Positions 41,375-53,135 of a stretch of DNA of 64,000 bases are shown here, one piece after another. The position numbers and the translations under genes are program-made. Every line of letters begins with the position of its first letter. Positions within the stretch are counted from its first letter, which is position 1. Under the pieces are notes generated by a model. It did not search any database. It saw only the letters and a list, made by a program, of their open reading frames with translations, and had not been told where the DNA came from. The DNA comes from JAXLYX01 sp046351215 (GTDB taxonomy: Bacteria > Myxococcota_A > Polyangia > Polyangiales > Houyiibacteriaceae), in assembly GCA_046351215.1 (NCBI GenBank), contig JAXLYX010000005.1:434001-498000 (forward strand), in the 5' to 3' direction.

Positions 41375-43489
41375 TCAGGGCCACGCGCCGAACGCGCTGT
41401 CGAGCGGAACGAGCGTGACGTCGTCGCATTCCATCCGGCCCGACGTGGTCGCAGCGAATCCGCCGAGGCGACATGCGATGTCGACCGACGCGCTCGCGGT
41501 GGAGACGATCATGCAGCGCCGTGTCCAACCGAACGTTCCGTACAAGCCAGCCGTCTGGACGAACGTGCCAGAGAGGGAGAGCGTCGCGCCCGCGCCGCCG
41601 GTCACGTCCTGACCCTGGAGATAGCCGCAGAGGAGGCTCGAGCTGCCCGGCACGAGGCCCGTGACCGGCGTCCACCACTGCGCGTCGTTCTCGCTCGCCG
41701 CCACGATCGCGAGGCCGTGGCTCGATCCATTCGCTCCCGGCTGCGACCATTCGAAGCTCGCCTGCGCCGGCATCCACGCGCTCGTCGTCCACGACGACGC
41801 ATCGCTCTCGACGGTCGGATTGACGATCCGGTTCGTCGCCGAGCCCATGCCCGTCGAGAGCACCGCGAGGTCGAAGGCGAGCGCGCCGGACGGAGTCCAG
41901 TGCAGAGCGTCGATCGCGAAGACGGCATCGCCTCCGAAATAGGTGCGGAGCACGAACGGCTGCACGAGCCCCGGATTCTCCGGATAGGCGAGGTCGGTGA
42001 TCCCGGGGAGGTAGTCGGCGGCCGTGGTCCCGTCGGCGGGCTCGAGCTTCACGAGCGGCGGGTCGGTGTTCTGATTCGATCCCTCGAAGACGTGGTACAC
42101 GGCGAGGCCGTCGTACGCGAAGCTCCCCGCCGAGCCGTATCCCGTCGACGGTCTCTTGCGGTATTCGATCAGGAAGTACTCCTCGGGCCGCGCCGTCGAC
42201 ACCCGGAGCGCGAAGAGCTGCCCGTCGGCGCTCGGGACCTCGACACCCGAGACGCTGTGGTCGACGACGACGGGAACGACCCATCCGAAGCGCACCCGTT
42301 CGTACGCGGAGAAGTCGTTCGGGGGCAGCGGCCAGCTGCCGGACATCAGGGTGAGATCGCTGAGGGTGTTGTACGTGCCGTACAGATCCTGGATGCCCAG
42401 GGCGTGCGCGAGCTCGTGGTTGAAGTTGCCCGTGACCTGGCCGACCACGCTCGCGCTGTCCTGCAGATCGACGAAGACGTTCGCGCCCATGTTGCGCGAC
42501 GTGCCGCCGAGCGCGTAGTCCGGAGACGTCCCCTGACTCGCGAGGATCGCCCACATCGCATCGAGGATCCCGTCTCCGTCGACGTCGTAGTCGGCGATGC
42601 TCACCTGCTGCAACGCCAGCCGCACGACCTCGTCCCGGAACGCGGTCCACCCCGAGAACGTCGTCTCCGCGAGATTCGTCGCGAGCTGCACGCGCACGAC
42701 GTCCCAGGCCATCGCCTCGCGTCCCCGGCTCAGCCAATTCCAATGCGCCTCCATCTGGACGAGCTGGGCCTCGACGTCGGCAAGGTCGTTCATGCCGGCG
42801 CCCTGCCAATCCTCGAGCCCGAGGTCGGCGTAGTCGACCACCACGCAGAGGCCTCGTCGCATCGGTGCCTGGTAGGTGCTCGTCGAGTGGACGCGGGCCG
42901 AGTCGGGGCCGCTCGAGAGCTCGGCGTACAAGGGGACGCCGGTCAGGGGCAGGCCGTCCACCGTGACGCTCGTCGCGTTGCCGAGCGGCGCGCTGTCGAA
43001 CACCTCGGCTCCGCCCGGCGTCGTCCCGATGCGTAGGCGGTAGTCGCTTCCATCGGCGGTCCAGACGAAGACCTGGCGGCGCGCCCGGAGGGCGCTTCCG
43101 TCGGCGGGAGAGACGATCTGGGGCACCACGCCCGCATCGGCTCCGGCATCGACGCCCGCATCGGCTCCGGCATCGACGCCCGCATCGGCTCCGGCATCGA
43201 CGCCCGCATCGGCTCCGGCATCGACGCCCGCATCGGCTCCGGCATCGACGCCCGCATCCACTCCGGCATCGACGCCCGCATCCACTCCGGCGTCTTCTCC
43301 GGCATCGACGCCCGCGTCGATCGCCGCATCGACTTCCGCATCCGATCCCGCGTCGGCGGCCGCGTCGGCCCCTCCCTCGAGGCCGGCATCCGTAGGCGGC
43401 GTGCCCTCGTTCGCACACCCGACGAGGAGCGCGAGCAGCAAGCCGCCGCACACCCCTGCCATCGTCGTTCGTCCGAGGATCGAGCCCAT
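41375..43489 (-). CDS. M6-like secreted metalloprotease lipoprotein with DAG repeats
   Basis: A 704-residue lipoprotein (lipobox LLVGC, Cys25). Residues about 33-120 are an Asp-Ala-Gly repeat linker. A fibronectin-like domain (about 125-200) precedes the protease region: VDYADLGLEDW, DYDVDGDGILDAMW (Ca-binding-like) and the zinc site NHELAHALGIQDLYG (HExxHxxGxxD), the form used by M6/immune-inhibitor-A-like peptidases. The last 150 residues form a beta-sandwich (MAM/CBM-like). It probably acts outside the cell or at the surface in predation. The ATG at 43489 gives a normal signal peptide. Confidence 0.8.
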   Translation of the reverse strand: MGSILGRTTMAGVCGGLLLALLVGCANEGTPPTDAGLEGGADAAADAGSDAEVDAAIDAGVDAGEDAGVDAGVDAGVDAGVDAGADAGVDAGADAGVDAGADAGVDAGADAGVDAGADAGVVPQIVSPADGSALRARRQVFVWTADGSDYRLRIGTTPGGAEVFDSAPLGNATSVTVDGLPLTGVPLYAELSSGPDSARVHSTSTYQAPMRRGLCVVVDYADLGLEDWQGAGMNDLADVEAQLVQMEAHWNWLSRGREAMAWDVVRVQLATNLAETTFSGWTAFRDEVVRLALQQVSIADYDVDGDGILDAMWAILASQGTSPDYALGGTSRNMGANVFVDLQDSASVVGQVTGNFNHELAHALGIQDLYGTYNTLSDLTLMSGSWPLPPNDFSAYERVRFGWVVPVVVDHSVSGVEVPSADGQLFALRVSTARPEEYFLIEYRKRPSTGYGSAGSFAYDGLAVYHVFEGSNQNTDPPLVKLEPADGTTAADYLPGITDLAYPENPGLVQPFVLRTYFGGDAVFAIDALHWTPSGALAFDLAVLSTGMGSATNRIVNPTVESDASSWTTSAWMPAQASFEWSQPGANGSSHGLAIVAASENDAQWWTPVTGLVPGSSSLLCGYLQGQDVTGGAGATLSLSGTFVQTAGLYGTFGWTRRCMIVSTASASVDIACRLGGFAATTSGRMECDDVTLVPLDSAFGAWP
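43130..43330 (-). repeat. 24-bp tandem repeats coding for (Asp-Ala-Gly)n
   Basis: Five perfect copies of a 24-bp unit (43130-43249) are followed by diverged copies to about 43330. They encode alternating DAG-VDAG-ADAG blocks in the metalloprotease linker. Exact repeats at the DNA level point to recent slippage, so copy number is probably variable between strains. Confidence 0.85.
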
Positions 43490-43591
43490 GGTCCCATGCC
43501 CGTTGCGCCCAAGGCGACAGGAGAAGCATAGCGCGCGTTCGACCGAGGGCGTCGGCTGTGCCCCTGGGTCCTCCGGCCCCCGGACGATCCC

Positions 43592-44908
43592 TCAGGGCCA
43601 GAACGCGAGCATCGCAAAGCCCTCGCCCTCGGAGACGATCTGCTCATCCACGAGGAGGCGGAGCGGTCCCGGTGTGGGATCGTAGGAGACGATATCGAGC
43701 CTCGCGTCGACGAGGAAACGTCCCATCGCGTCGAGCGAGATCTCCGAGAGGACCCGATCGTAGCCCGTGAGGGAGATGCGCCTCCGCCACCGTATTCCGC
43801 CGGCGTCGATGCCCCCGATCGCGACGGCGAGGCCGCGTGCCGACTCGTCCCCCCACAAGAGATGGATCCGGTCGCCGTCGATCAGCAGGTTCGAAGCCGC
43901 GTAGGCCTCGGGCAGGTGACCGATGCTGTCCGGCCCCGCCGTGGTGACCGCGTAGCGAAGCGCGCCGTCGGCACCGACGAGGCCCGCCACCACGCGACGC
44001 TCCCCGAGGGTCACGGTGCTGCCTCCGACGACGACGGTGTCGGACGAGGCGGTCCCGAAGAACGCGATCGTTCCGTCGGCGGACCTATCGAACCGGAAAT
44101 GGCCCGGCATCCCCGGGAAGGAGAAGACGTCCGGCTCGAGGACCCAGGGGTCTCCGGGCTCGAAATGGAGCACGACTTCGAATGCGGAGGTACCTCCCGT
44201 GTCGAAGCCGCTCGCGGCCGCGTCGGACGTTCGCACGAGGAGATCGGCCGCGTCGGAATCGCTCGCCCCGAAGCGCGAGTAGTAGAAGACCGCCCCGGGA
44301 AACGCCCATGCGTCGACGTAGTCACCACTCTCCGCATCGAGGGCGACGACGACGTGGCCCGGGTCGAGGGGCATCCCGAGGATGGCCGCAGGCTGTTGGA
44401 CGCCGAGGCCCACGTACACGGTGCCGCCGCTGACGTGGACGGTGGTCCCCCACGGCGTCGGGTAGGCCCCCTTTCGATCGAGTAGGGCTCGCCGCCAGCG
44501 CAAGCGACCCCGCGCATCGTAGCTCCGGAGCTGCTCGCCCACGTCGTCGACGGCGAAGACGCGTCCGGCTCCGGAGACCGCGAGGCCGCCGATCGTCGTG
44601 CCCGTCGATCGCTCGTGCGCGACCCTGTCGGAGGCGTCGATCCACACGAGTCGATCGTCGAGCGCCGCGACGGAGCCTCCGTCGGGCAGGGGACGATGCC
44701 AGAACTCGAGCGCGCTGCGCTTCACCGTGAGGCCGCCGGCCAGGCTTCCCGGACCACACTCCTTGCAACCGGGGATCGCACGGTAGTGGATCCCGTCGTC
44801 GCAGGCGCTCGCGAGGAGGGCGACGAGGACGAACCCGATGAAACCCTGCGGGCGGAAACTCGTGGCCACGGGGCTCCGCGGCTCCTCCGAACGGACCGGC
44901 GATCGCAT
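43592..44908 (-). CDS. Lipoprotein with beta-propeller (PQQ-like) repeats
   Basis: A 438-residue lipoprotein with signal GFIGFVLVALLASAC. The mature protein has repeated strands of the PQQ/WD-propeller type (LDDRLVWIDASDRV, GAGRVFAVDDVGEQLRSYDARGRLRWRR, HVSGGTVYVGLGV, VVALDAESGDYVDAW) followed by further blades. No catalytic residues are evident; such proteins are scaffolds or binding proteins at the outer membrane. The ATG at 44908 is preceded by TATGGC seven bases upstream; a GTG at 44869 with GGAG upstream would also give a good signal peptide. Confidence 0.72.
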   Translation of the reverse strand: MRSPVRSEEPRSPVATSFRPQGFIGFVLVALLASACDDGIHYRAIPGCKECGPGSLAGGLTVKRSALEFWHRPLPDGGSVAALDDRLVWIDASDRVAHERSTGTTIGGLAVSGAGRVFAVDDVGEQLRSYDARGRLRWRRALLDRKGAYPTPWGTTVHVSGGTVYVGLGVQQPAAILGMPLDPGHVVVALDAESGDYVDAWAFPGAVFYYSRFGASDSDAADLLVRTSDAAASGFDTGGTSAFEVVLHFEPGDPWVLEPDVFSFPGMPGHFRFDRSADGTIAFFGTASSDTVVVGGSTVTLGERRVVAGLVGADGALRYAVTTAGPDSIGHLPEAYAASNLLIDGDRIHLLWGDESARGLAVAIGGIDAGGIRWRRRISLTGYDRVLSEISLDAMGRFLVDARLDIVSYDPTPGPLRLLVDEQIVSEGEGFAMLAFWP

Positions 44909-44915
44909 GGAAGGA

Positions 44916-44921
44916 GCCATA
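44916..44921 (-). promoter_or_regulatory. Candidate -10 element TATGGC
   Basis: On the minus strand TATGGC is seven bases before the ATG at 44908. Confidence 0.4.
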
Positions 44922-44981
44922 CCAGTCGAGCGGAAGGCGGTCGAGACCGAGCGCGACGAAGGCTCGACGTTGGAGCCCGCC

Positions 44982-47258
44982 TCAGAGCATCGAGACGGGA
45001 TCGACGTCGAGCGTCGCCCGCGCCGGCTCGAGGCCCTCGTCGATGCGCGAGGCGAGCACGCTCGCGACCGCCCGCAGGCTCCGCAACGAGATTCCACGGA
45101 GCAGGAGGCGATGCCGGAATCGCCCACGGACCCGCGCGATCGGCGCCGGCGCGGGGCCGAGGATCTCGACATCGCCCTTCGCGACGGCCGGATGGCGCCG
45201 CGCGAGCGCGGCGAGCTCGCCCGCCGTCCGCTCGGAGACGTCCTCCGACCCCGCGTCGACGCGGATCGCGACGAGGCGCGTGAAGGGAGGGTAGCGGAGC
45301 TCGGCGCGATCCTTGCGCTCGTTCTCGAAGAAGCCCCGGTAGTCGTGACGGGCGGCGCAGCGGATCGCCGGATGCTCGGGCTGATAGGTCTGGATCACGA
45401 CCCTGCCCGGTCGATCCGCACGCCCTGCGCGACCCGCGACCTGGGCGAGCAGCTGGAAGGTCCGCTCGCTCGCGCGGAAGTCGGGGAAGGCGAGGCTCTG
45501 GTCGCCGAGGATCACGCCGACGAGGGTCACGCCGGGGACGTCGTGTCCCTTCGTGATCATCTGCGTGCCGACGAGGATGTCGATCTCGCGCCGACGCAGC
45601 TTCGCGAGCACCGACTCGGTCCCTTGCTCCGTCGCGGTGTCGCGATCGAGGCGCGCGACCTTCGCCGGCGCGAAGACCTGCGCGAGCGTCTCTTCGAGCC
45701 GCTCCGTGCCGATGCCGACGGGCACGAGGGCATCCTCCCCGCAGACGAGACACCGCGTCGTCGCCGGCGCCGTGAAGTCGCAGTAGTGACACTTGAGCAG
45801 CCCCGCCGCGCGATGCTCGGTCAGCGCGACGCTGCAGGCGGGACACTCGACGACGGTGTCGCAGGCCTCGCAGCGGAGCGTCGGGGCGAAGCCCCGTCGG
45901 TTCAGGAAGAGCATCGCCTGCCCGCGGGTCTCGAGGCAGTGGACGAGCGCCTGGTGGAGCGGGCCGGTGATCAACGGATGCCCGCTGGGCGTCGATTTGT
46001 GGCGGCGCAAATCGACGATCTCGACGTCGGGCATCGCCTGTCCGGTGGCACGCCGCTCGAGCACGAGGAGCGAGAGCTTTCCCTCCTCGGCGCGTGCGTA
46101 GGTCTCGAGCGAAGGCGTGGCGCTCCCGAGGACGGCGACGCCCTTCGCGCGCGCGGCGCGGAGCAGGGCCATGTCGCGTGCGTGGTAGCGGAAGCCCTCT
46201 TCCTGCTTGAACGAAGGGTCGTGCTCCTCGTCGACGAGCACGAGGCCGAGCTCCGGAACGGGAGCGAAGAGGGCCGAACGGGCGCCGACGGCGATTCGCA
46301 CGGCGCCGCTGCGGAGGGAGCGCCAGGCGTCGTCGCGCTCCCGCTCCGAGAGCGCGCTGTGGAGCACGGCGATGCCGTCGCCGAAGCGCGAGCGGACGCG
46401 CGAGACGAGCTGCGGCGTGAGCGCGATCTCGGGAACGAGGAGGAGGCCTCCGCGCCCGCGCGCGAGCGCCTCCTCGAGCACGCGGAGGTAGACCTCGGTC
46501 TTGCCGGAGCCGGTCACGCCGTGGAGGAGGAACGCTCCTCCCTCGCCCGACTCGAGCGCGCTCGTGATCGCCTTCACGGCGGCGAGCTGCTCGTCCGTGA
46601 GGACGGGGCGCTCGATCGTCTCGGCCGCGTCGCCGAAGCGCGGCAGCGAGACGGTCGACTCGACACGGAGGCGGAGCGTGCCGCGCGCGACCAGCGCCCG
46701 GACGACCGTTCGGCCGTCCTTCACGGCCATGGCGAGCTCCTCGAGCGGGAGCCGCGTACGCGTCTCGACGAGCTCGAGCACCTCGCGCTGCCTCTGCCCG
46801 GGACGGGTCGGCGGCGGTCCGTCGCCGCGCTCCACCCACTCGACCGTCCGCTCCTTCACGGCGCGACCGACGAAGCCCTCGTCCTTGGCGAGGAAGCCCT
46901 TCTTCCGCAGGGCCCGGACGGCGCCCGTGGGGAGCGCGGGGGCCGCCGCGCGGAGCACCTCGCCGAGCGGATGGAAATAGTAGCGAGCGGCCTCGTCGAG
47001 GAAGGAGAGGAGCTCGGGAGGGAAGACGGGCTCGGGCTCGAAGAGGCCGGCGACCGAGTGGATGCGCGTCACGCCCTCGGGAGGCGTCTCGCGGATCGCG
47101 ACGACGATGCCGGGCAGCTTGCGCCCGTGGAAGGGGACGGCGACGCGCATCCCGGGCTCGAGCGGGACGCCCTCGGGCATGCGGTACGTGAAGAGACGGC
47201 GCAGCGGGACGGGCAGCGCGACGTCGACGAACCCTGGGCTCGGGAAGAGCTCGCTCAC
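44982..47258 (-). CDS. priA: Primosomal replication restart helicase PriA
   Basis: A 758-residue 3'-5' helicase that reloads the replisome at stalled forks. An N-terminal DNA-binding domain (about 1-110) is followed by helicase motifs: Walker A HGVTGSGKTEVYLR, DEEH box (VLVDEEHDPSFKQ), GSATPS and GDQSLAFPDFRASERTFQLLAQVAGRAGR. Between them lies the zinc-binding insert with paired Cys (CEACDTVVECPACS and CHYCDFTAPATTRCLVCG). The length and motifs are complete. The start is a GTG at 47258 overlapping the stop of the SctU-like gene (GTGA), so it is translated after that gene. Confidence 0.95.
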   Translation of the reverse strand: MSELFPSPGFVDVALPVPLRRLFTYRMPEGVPLEPGMRVAVPFHGRKLPGIVVAIRETPPEGVTRIHSVAGLFEPEPVFPPELLSFLDEAARYYFHPLGEVLRAAAPALPTGAVRALRKKGFLAKDEGFVGRAVKERTVEWVERGDGPPPTRPGQRQREVLELVETRTRLPLEELAMAVKDGRTVVRALVARGTLRLRVESTVSLPRFGDAAETIERPVLTDEQLAAVKAITSALESGEGGAFLLHGVTGSGKTEVYLRVLEEALARGRGGLLLVPEIALTPQLVSRVRSRFGDGIAVLHSALSERERDDAWRSLRSGAVRIAVGARSALFAPVPELGLVLVDEEHDPSFKQEEGFRYHARDMALLRAARAKGVAVLGSATPSLETYARAEEGKLSLLVLERRATGQAMPDVEIVDLRRHKSTPSGHPLITGPLHQALVHCLETRGQAMLFLNRRGFAPTLRCEACDTVVECPACSVALTEHRAAGLLKCHYCDFTAPATTRCLVCGEDALVPVGIGTERLEETLAQVFAPAKVARLDRDTATEQGTESVLAKLRRREIDILVGTQMITKGHDVPGVTLVGVILGDQSLAFPDFRASERTFQLLAQVAGRAGRADRPGRVVIQTYQPEHPAIRCAARHDYRGFFENERKDRAELRYPPFTRLVAIRVDAGSEDVSERTAGELAALARRHPAVAKGDVEILGPAPAPIARVRGRFRHRLLLRGISLRSLRAVASVLASRIDEGLEPARATLDVDPVSML

Positions 47259-48304
47259 GGCATCCGCTCTCGCTCTTCCCAGGCCGCACGGAGCACGGCG
47301 GCGACGGCGTCGTAGAGAGCCTCGGGGACCTCCTCGCCGAGGTCGAGCCCATGGAGACTCCGAGCGAGCGGGATGTCGCGGAGCACGGGCACGCCGGCCT
47401 CGGTGGCGACCTCGATCATCCGTCGCGCCAGGTGATCGACGCCCTTCGCTACGACCTCCGGCGCCTCCTGCTCCGACTCCGCGTCGAAGCGGAGCGCGAC
47501 GGCGATGTGGGTCGGATTGACGACGAGCACGTCGGCGGTGCGGACGGACTCGAGCACCTGATGCTCGAGCAGCTCGCGATGGAGGCGCTGGCGCTCGCCC
47601 TTCACGTGGGGATCGCCCTCCGACTCCTTGTGCTCCCGCTTCACCTCGTCGCGCGTCATCTTGAGGTCCTCGCGATGCCGGAGGCGCGTGAGGAGCACGT
47701 CGACCACGGCCGCGAGCGCGAGCACGCCGAGGGAGCGCGCGGCGACCGGCGTCGCGAGGGCGGGAAGCGCGGCGAGGAACGCTTGGGCATCCCGACCGAC
47801 GAGCCCGACCGACGCGCCCACCGCCTCGACCATCGGAGCCCAGAGCGCGGCCGCGAGCACGCCGAGCAGCACGAGCGAGCGCGCGACGTCGACGAGGGTG
47901 CGCTTCGAGAGCATCTGCCCGAGCGCCTTCCCGGGCGAGAGCCGCGAGAGCTCCGGCATCACCCGGGAGATCGCGAAGATCGGGCCGACCTCGAGGTAGG
48001 AGACGACCGCCGCGAGGGCGGCGACGACGAGGAGGAACGGCAGCGTCGCGACGAGGCCCTCCTCGAGCGAGGCCTCGAGGAACGCACGAGGGGAGACGCG
48101 TCCCCCCGAGGCCACCTCGCGGAACGAGGCGGCGAAGAGGCCGCGCAGGGCGGCGACGAGGCCCGCGCCCGTGAACGCGAGGGCGAGCGCGCCCGCCGAG
48201 AGCCCGACGAACGTGCCGAGGTCGCGGCTCTTCGCGACCTCGCCTCGCTCGCGCGCTTTCTCGAGCCGTCGCGGTGTCGGCTCCTCGGTCTTCTCGCCGG
48301 ACAT
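47255..48304 (-). CDS. FlhB/SctU-family type III export protein (orphan)
   Basis: A 349-residue protein of the FlhB/YscU/SctU family, the substrate-specificity switch of type III secretion and flagellar export. It starts GEKTEEPTPRRLEKARERGEVAKSRDL, has four hydrophobic regions to about 205, and a cytoplasmic domain with the autocleavage motif NPTH (Asn263-Pro-Thr-His266) inside VLVVNPTHIAVALRF. No other type III or flagellar genes are in the window. It is coupled to priA by a four-base overlap. The ATG at 48304 has TAGGAT nine bases upstream. Confidence 0.88.
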   Translation of the reverse strand: MSGEKTEEPTPRRLEKARERGEVAKSRDLGTFVGLSAGALALAFTGAGLVAALRGLFAASFREVASGGRVSPRAFLEASLEEGLVATLPFLLVVAALAAVVSYLEVGPIFAISRVMPELSRLSPGKALGQMLSKRTLVDVARSLVLLGVLAAALWAPMVEAVGASVGLVGRDAQAFLAALPALATPVAARSLGVLALAAVVDVLLTRLRHREDLKMTRDEVKREHKESEGDPHVKGERQRLHRELLEHQVLESVRTADVLVVNPTHIAVALRFDAESEQEAPEVVAKGVDHLARRMIEVATEAGVPVLRDIPLARSLHGLDLGEEVPEALYDAVAAVLRAAWEERERMP

Positions 48305-48313
48305 GGGGCGGGC

Positions 48314-48319
48314 ATCCTA
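48314..48319 (-). promoter_or_regulatory. Candidate -10 element TAGGAT (SctU-like gene)
   Basis: On the minus strand TAGGAT is nine bases before the ATG at 48304, the same hexamer and spacing as at 8155 before 8170. Confidence 0.5.
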
Positions 48320-48404
48320 GCTCGGGGCCGCCGGCCTCGCGACCGCCGGGGTCGGCCGACGCGGCTTCTTCGGTCGGGGCCCTGGAGGGTTGCGCTCGTC
48401 GCCC

Positions 48405-49463
48405 TCACTTCCGCGGGATCAGGCTCCCATCCTCGCGGAACCTTCCCCGCTTCCTCGCCGGATCCCGCGAGTACACCCTCGGCGCCGCTCCCCCCGTGCG
48501 CGCGAGTCGGAAGCTCCCCGCGTATGCGATCATCGCGGCGTTGTCCGTGCACGACGCGAACGGCGGCACGTGGAGCTCGACGCCCGCCTTCGCGCAGCGC
48601 TCGGCCGCGAGCGCGCGCAGGCCACGGTTCGCGGCGACGCCTCCGGTCAGCACGAGGCGCTTCACGTCCTCGTCGAGGCAGGCGGCCACGCTCTTGCGCA
48701 CCAGGGTCTCGGTGACGACGCGCTGGAACGAGGCGCAGACGTCGGCGAGCACGCTCCGCTCCGTCGGCACGCCGTTCGCGTCGACCCAGCGCGCGACGGC
48801 CGTCTTGAGGCCCGCGAAGCTGAACTCGGGATCCTTGCGACCCTGCATCGGGAGCGGGAACGGGATCGCGTTCGGATCGCCCTCGGCGGCGAGCCGATCC
48901 ACGACGGGACCGCCGGGATAGCCGAGGCCGAGCAGCTTCGCCGCCTTGTCGTACGCTTCGCCCGCCGCATCGTCGCGCGTCTGGCCGAGCAGGACGATCT
49001 CCTCGGGCGCGTCCACGCGGTAGAGCGCCGTATGACCGCCGCTCGCGAGGAGCGCCACGTAGGGATACTCGGGCTTCGTGCTCGCGAGACCTTCGCGAAC
49101 GAGATGCACGGCGAGCAGATGCCCGTCGAGGTGGTTCACGCCGACGATCGGCTTGTTCGTCGCCCACGCGATCGCCTTCGCCGCCTGCACGCCCACGAGG
49201 AGCGCCCCGACGAGCCCGGGTCCTTCCGTCACGGCGATTCCGTCGACGTCGGCGAGGCCGCCCGGCAGATGCGCGACCGCCTCCGCGATCACGCGACCGA
49301 TCGCCGCGAGGTGCGCGCGCGATGCGAGCTCGGGGACCACCCCGCCGTAGGGCGCGTGCAGCGCGATCTGGCTCGCGACCACGTCGGCGAGCACCGTCCC
49401 GTCCTCCCGGACGAGCGCCGCGGCGGTCTCGTCGCACGAGCTCTCGATGCCGAGGACGATCAC
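48405..49463 (-). CDS. tsaD: tRNA N6-adenosine threonylcarbamoyltransferase
   Basis: A 352-residue Kae1/TsaD protein that installs the t6A37 modification on ANN-decoding tRNAs with TsaB/C/E. ASKHA motifs are present: LGIESSCDETAAALV, the metal-binding HLDGHLLAVHL, ALLASGGHTALYRV and, towards the end, RLVLTGGVAANRGLR and CTDNAAMIAYAG. The length is typical (337-360). The GTG at 49463 overlaps the upstream lipoprotein stop (GTGA). Together they form a two-gene operon. Confidence 0.95.
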   Translation of the reverse strand: MIVLGIESSCDETAAALVREDGTVLADVVASQIALHAPYGGVVPELASRAHLAAIGRVIAEAVAHLPGGLADVDGIAVTEGPGLVGALLVGVQAAKAIAWATNKPIVGVNHLDGHLLAVHLVREGLASTKPEYPYVALLASGGHTALYRVDAPEEIVLLGQTRDDAAGEAYDKAAKLLGLGYPGGPVVDRLAAEGDPNAIPFPLPMQGRKDPEFSFAGLKTAVARWVDANGVPTERSVLADVCASFQRVVTETLVRKSVAACLDEDVKRLVLTGGVAANRGLRALAAERCAKAGVELHVPPFASCTDNAAMIAYAGSFRLARTGGAAPRVYSRDPARKRGRFREDGSLIPRK

Positions 49464-50044
49464 GGAGCCTCGAACGCGAGCGGGAAGACGCCGTAGAAAT
49501 CGCACTGCCCCGCGGCGTAGGTCGCGCAATCGTTGGGATCGCAATCGACCTGGCCCGAGCCCGCGACGATGCGGATCTCGGCCTTGCCTCCGCGCAGGAG
49601 CGAGACGAAGGCCATGACGTCGCGTCCCGCGAGCTTCCCCGTGCTCGGGCGGAGCGTGAACATGTAGTTGCGGACGCGACCGCCGCCCGGGAAGTCGTAG
49701 AGGGAGAGCTGGTCGTTCGGGAGGACCGCGATGGGGAGCATCGGCTCGTTCGTGAACGTCGGCCCGCAGGGCTCCTCCGTTCCGTTCGGACCGGTCGTCG
49801 TGAGGCTTCCCGGCGCCGTGGTCACGGAGTCGGGATCGAAGGTCATGGAGATCTCGGTCCCGGCGGCGAAGCCTCGGCGCAGGAACGATTGGCAGGTCGT
49901 TCCACCGTCGCACGAGGTCGGCGTCTCGCCGAGGACCCGGCCCCGAAGCGGATTCGACGACGGGGCCTCGTACGCCTGGTAGTCGGTGCAGCCCGACGCG
50001 AGGGCGAGCACCACGGCTCCGAGCATGCGGGCGAGGCGGTTCAT
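49460..50044 (-). CDS. Lipoprotein of unknown function
   Basis: A 194-residue lipoprotein with signal MNRLARMLGAVVLALA and lipobox ASGC. The mature part has six further Cys, probably in disulfides (PTSCDGGTTCQSF; EEPCGPTF; VDCDPNDCATYAAGQCDF), and beta strands. No family is recognised. Its last codon overlaps the tsaD GTG, so the housekeeping gene depends on its expression. TACCAT seven bases before the ATG is a likely -10. Confidence 0.72.
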   Translation of the reverse strand: MNRLARMLGAVVLALASGCTDYQAYEAPSSNPLRGRVLGETPTSCDGGTTCQSFLRRGFAAGTEISMTFDPDSVTTAPGSLTTTGPNGTEEPCGPTFTNEPMLPIAVLPNDQLSLYDFPGGGRVRNYMFTLRPSTGKLAGRDVMAFVSLLRGGKAEIRIVAGSGQVDCDPNDCATYAAGQCDFYGVFPLAFEAP

Positions 50045-50051
50045 CGAGCCG

Positions 50052-50057
50052 ATGGTA
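50052..50057 (-). promoter_or_regulatory. Candidate -10 element TACCAT (lipoprotein-tsaD)
   Basis: On the minus strand TACCAT stands seven bases before the ATG at 50044. Confidence 0.4.
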
Positions 50058-50098
50058 GCAAGCCCGCGGGCCGATGCAGCGGGGGCTCGCGACGCGGT

Positions 50099-53113
<3,015 letters not shown>

Positions 53114-53122
53114 AGCGCCGAG

Positions 53123-53128
53123 AGCATA
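53123..53128 (-). promoter_or_regulatory. Candidate -10 element TATGCT (1004-residue kinase gene)
   Basis: On the minus strand TATGCT is nine bases before the GTG at 53113, within the 22 bases separating two divergent start codons. Confidence 0.45.
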
Positions 53129-53135
53129 CCGGAGG

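Noticed and set aside
43130..43330. Possible CRISPR array
   Set aside because: The 24-bp units are directly adjacent with no spacers and are in frame, coding for DAG repeats in a lipoprotein linker. There are no cas genes.
44838..47315. An 825-codon open frame on the plus strand
   Set aside because: It is the antisense of priA and the end of the SctU-like gene. The translation is Arg/Glu/Gly-rich with no domain, while priA has every family motif. Long antisense frames are expected in such GC-rich DNA.
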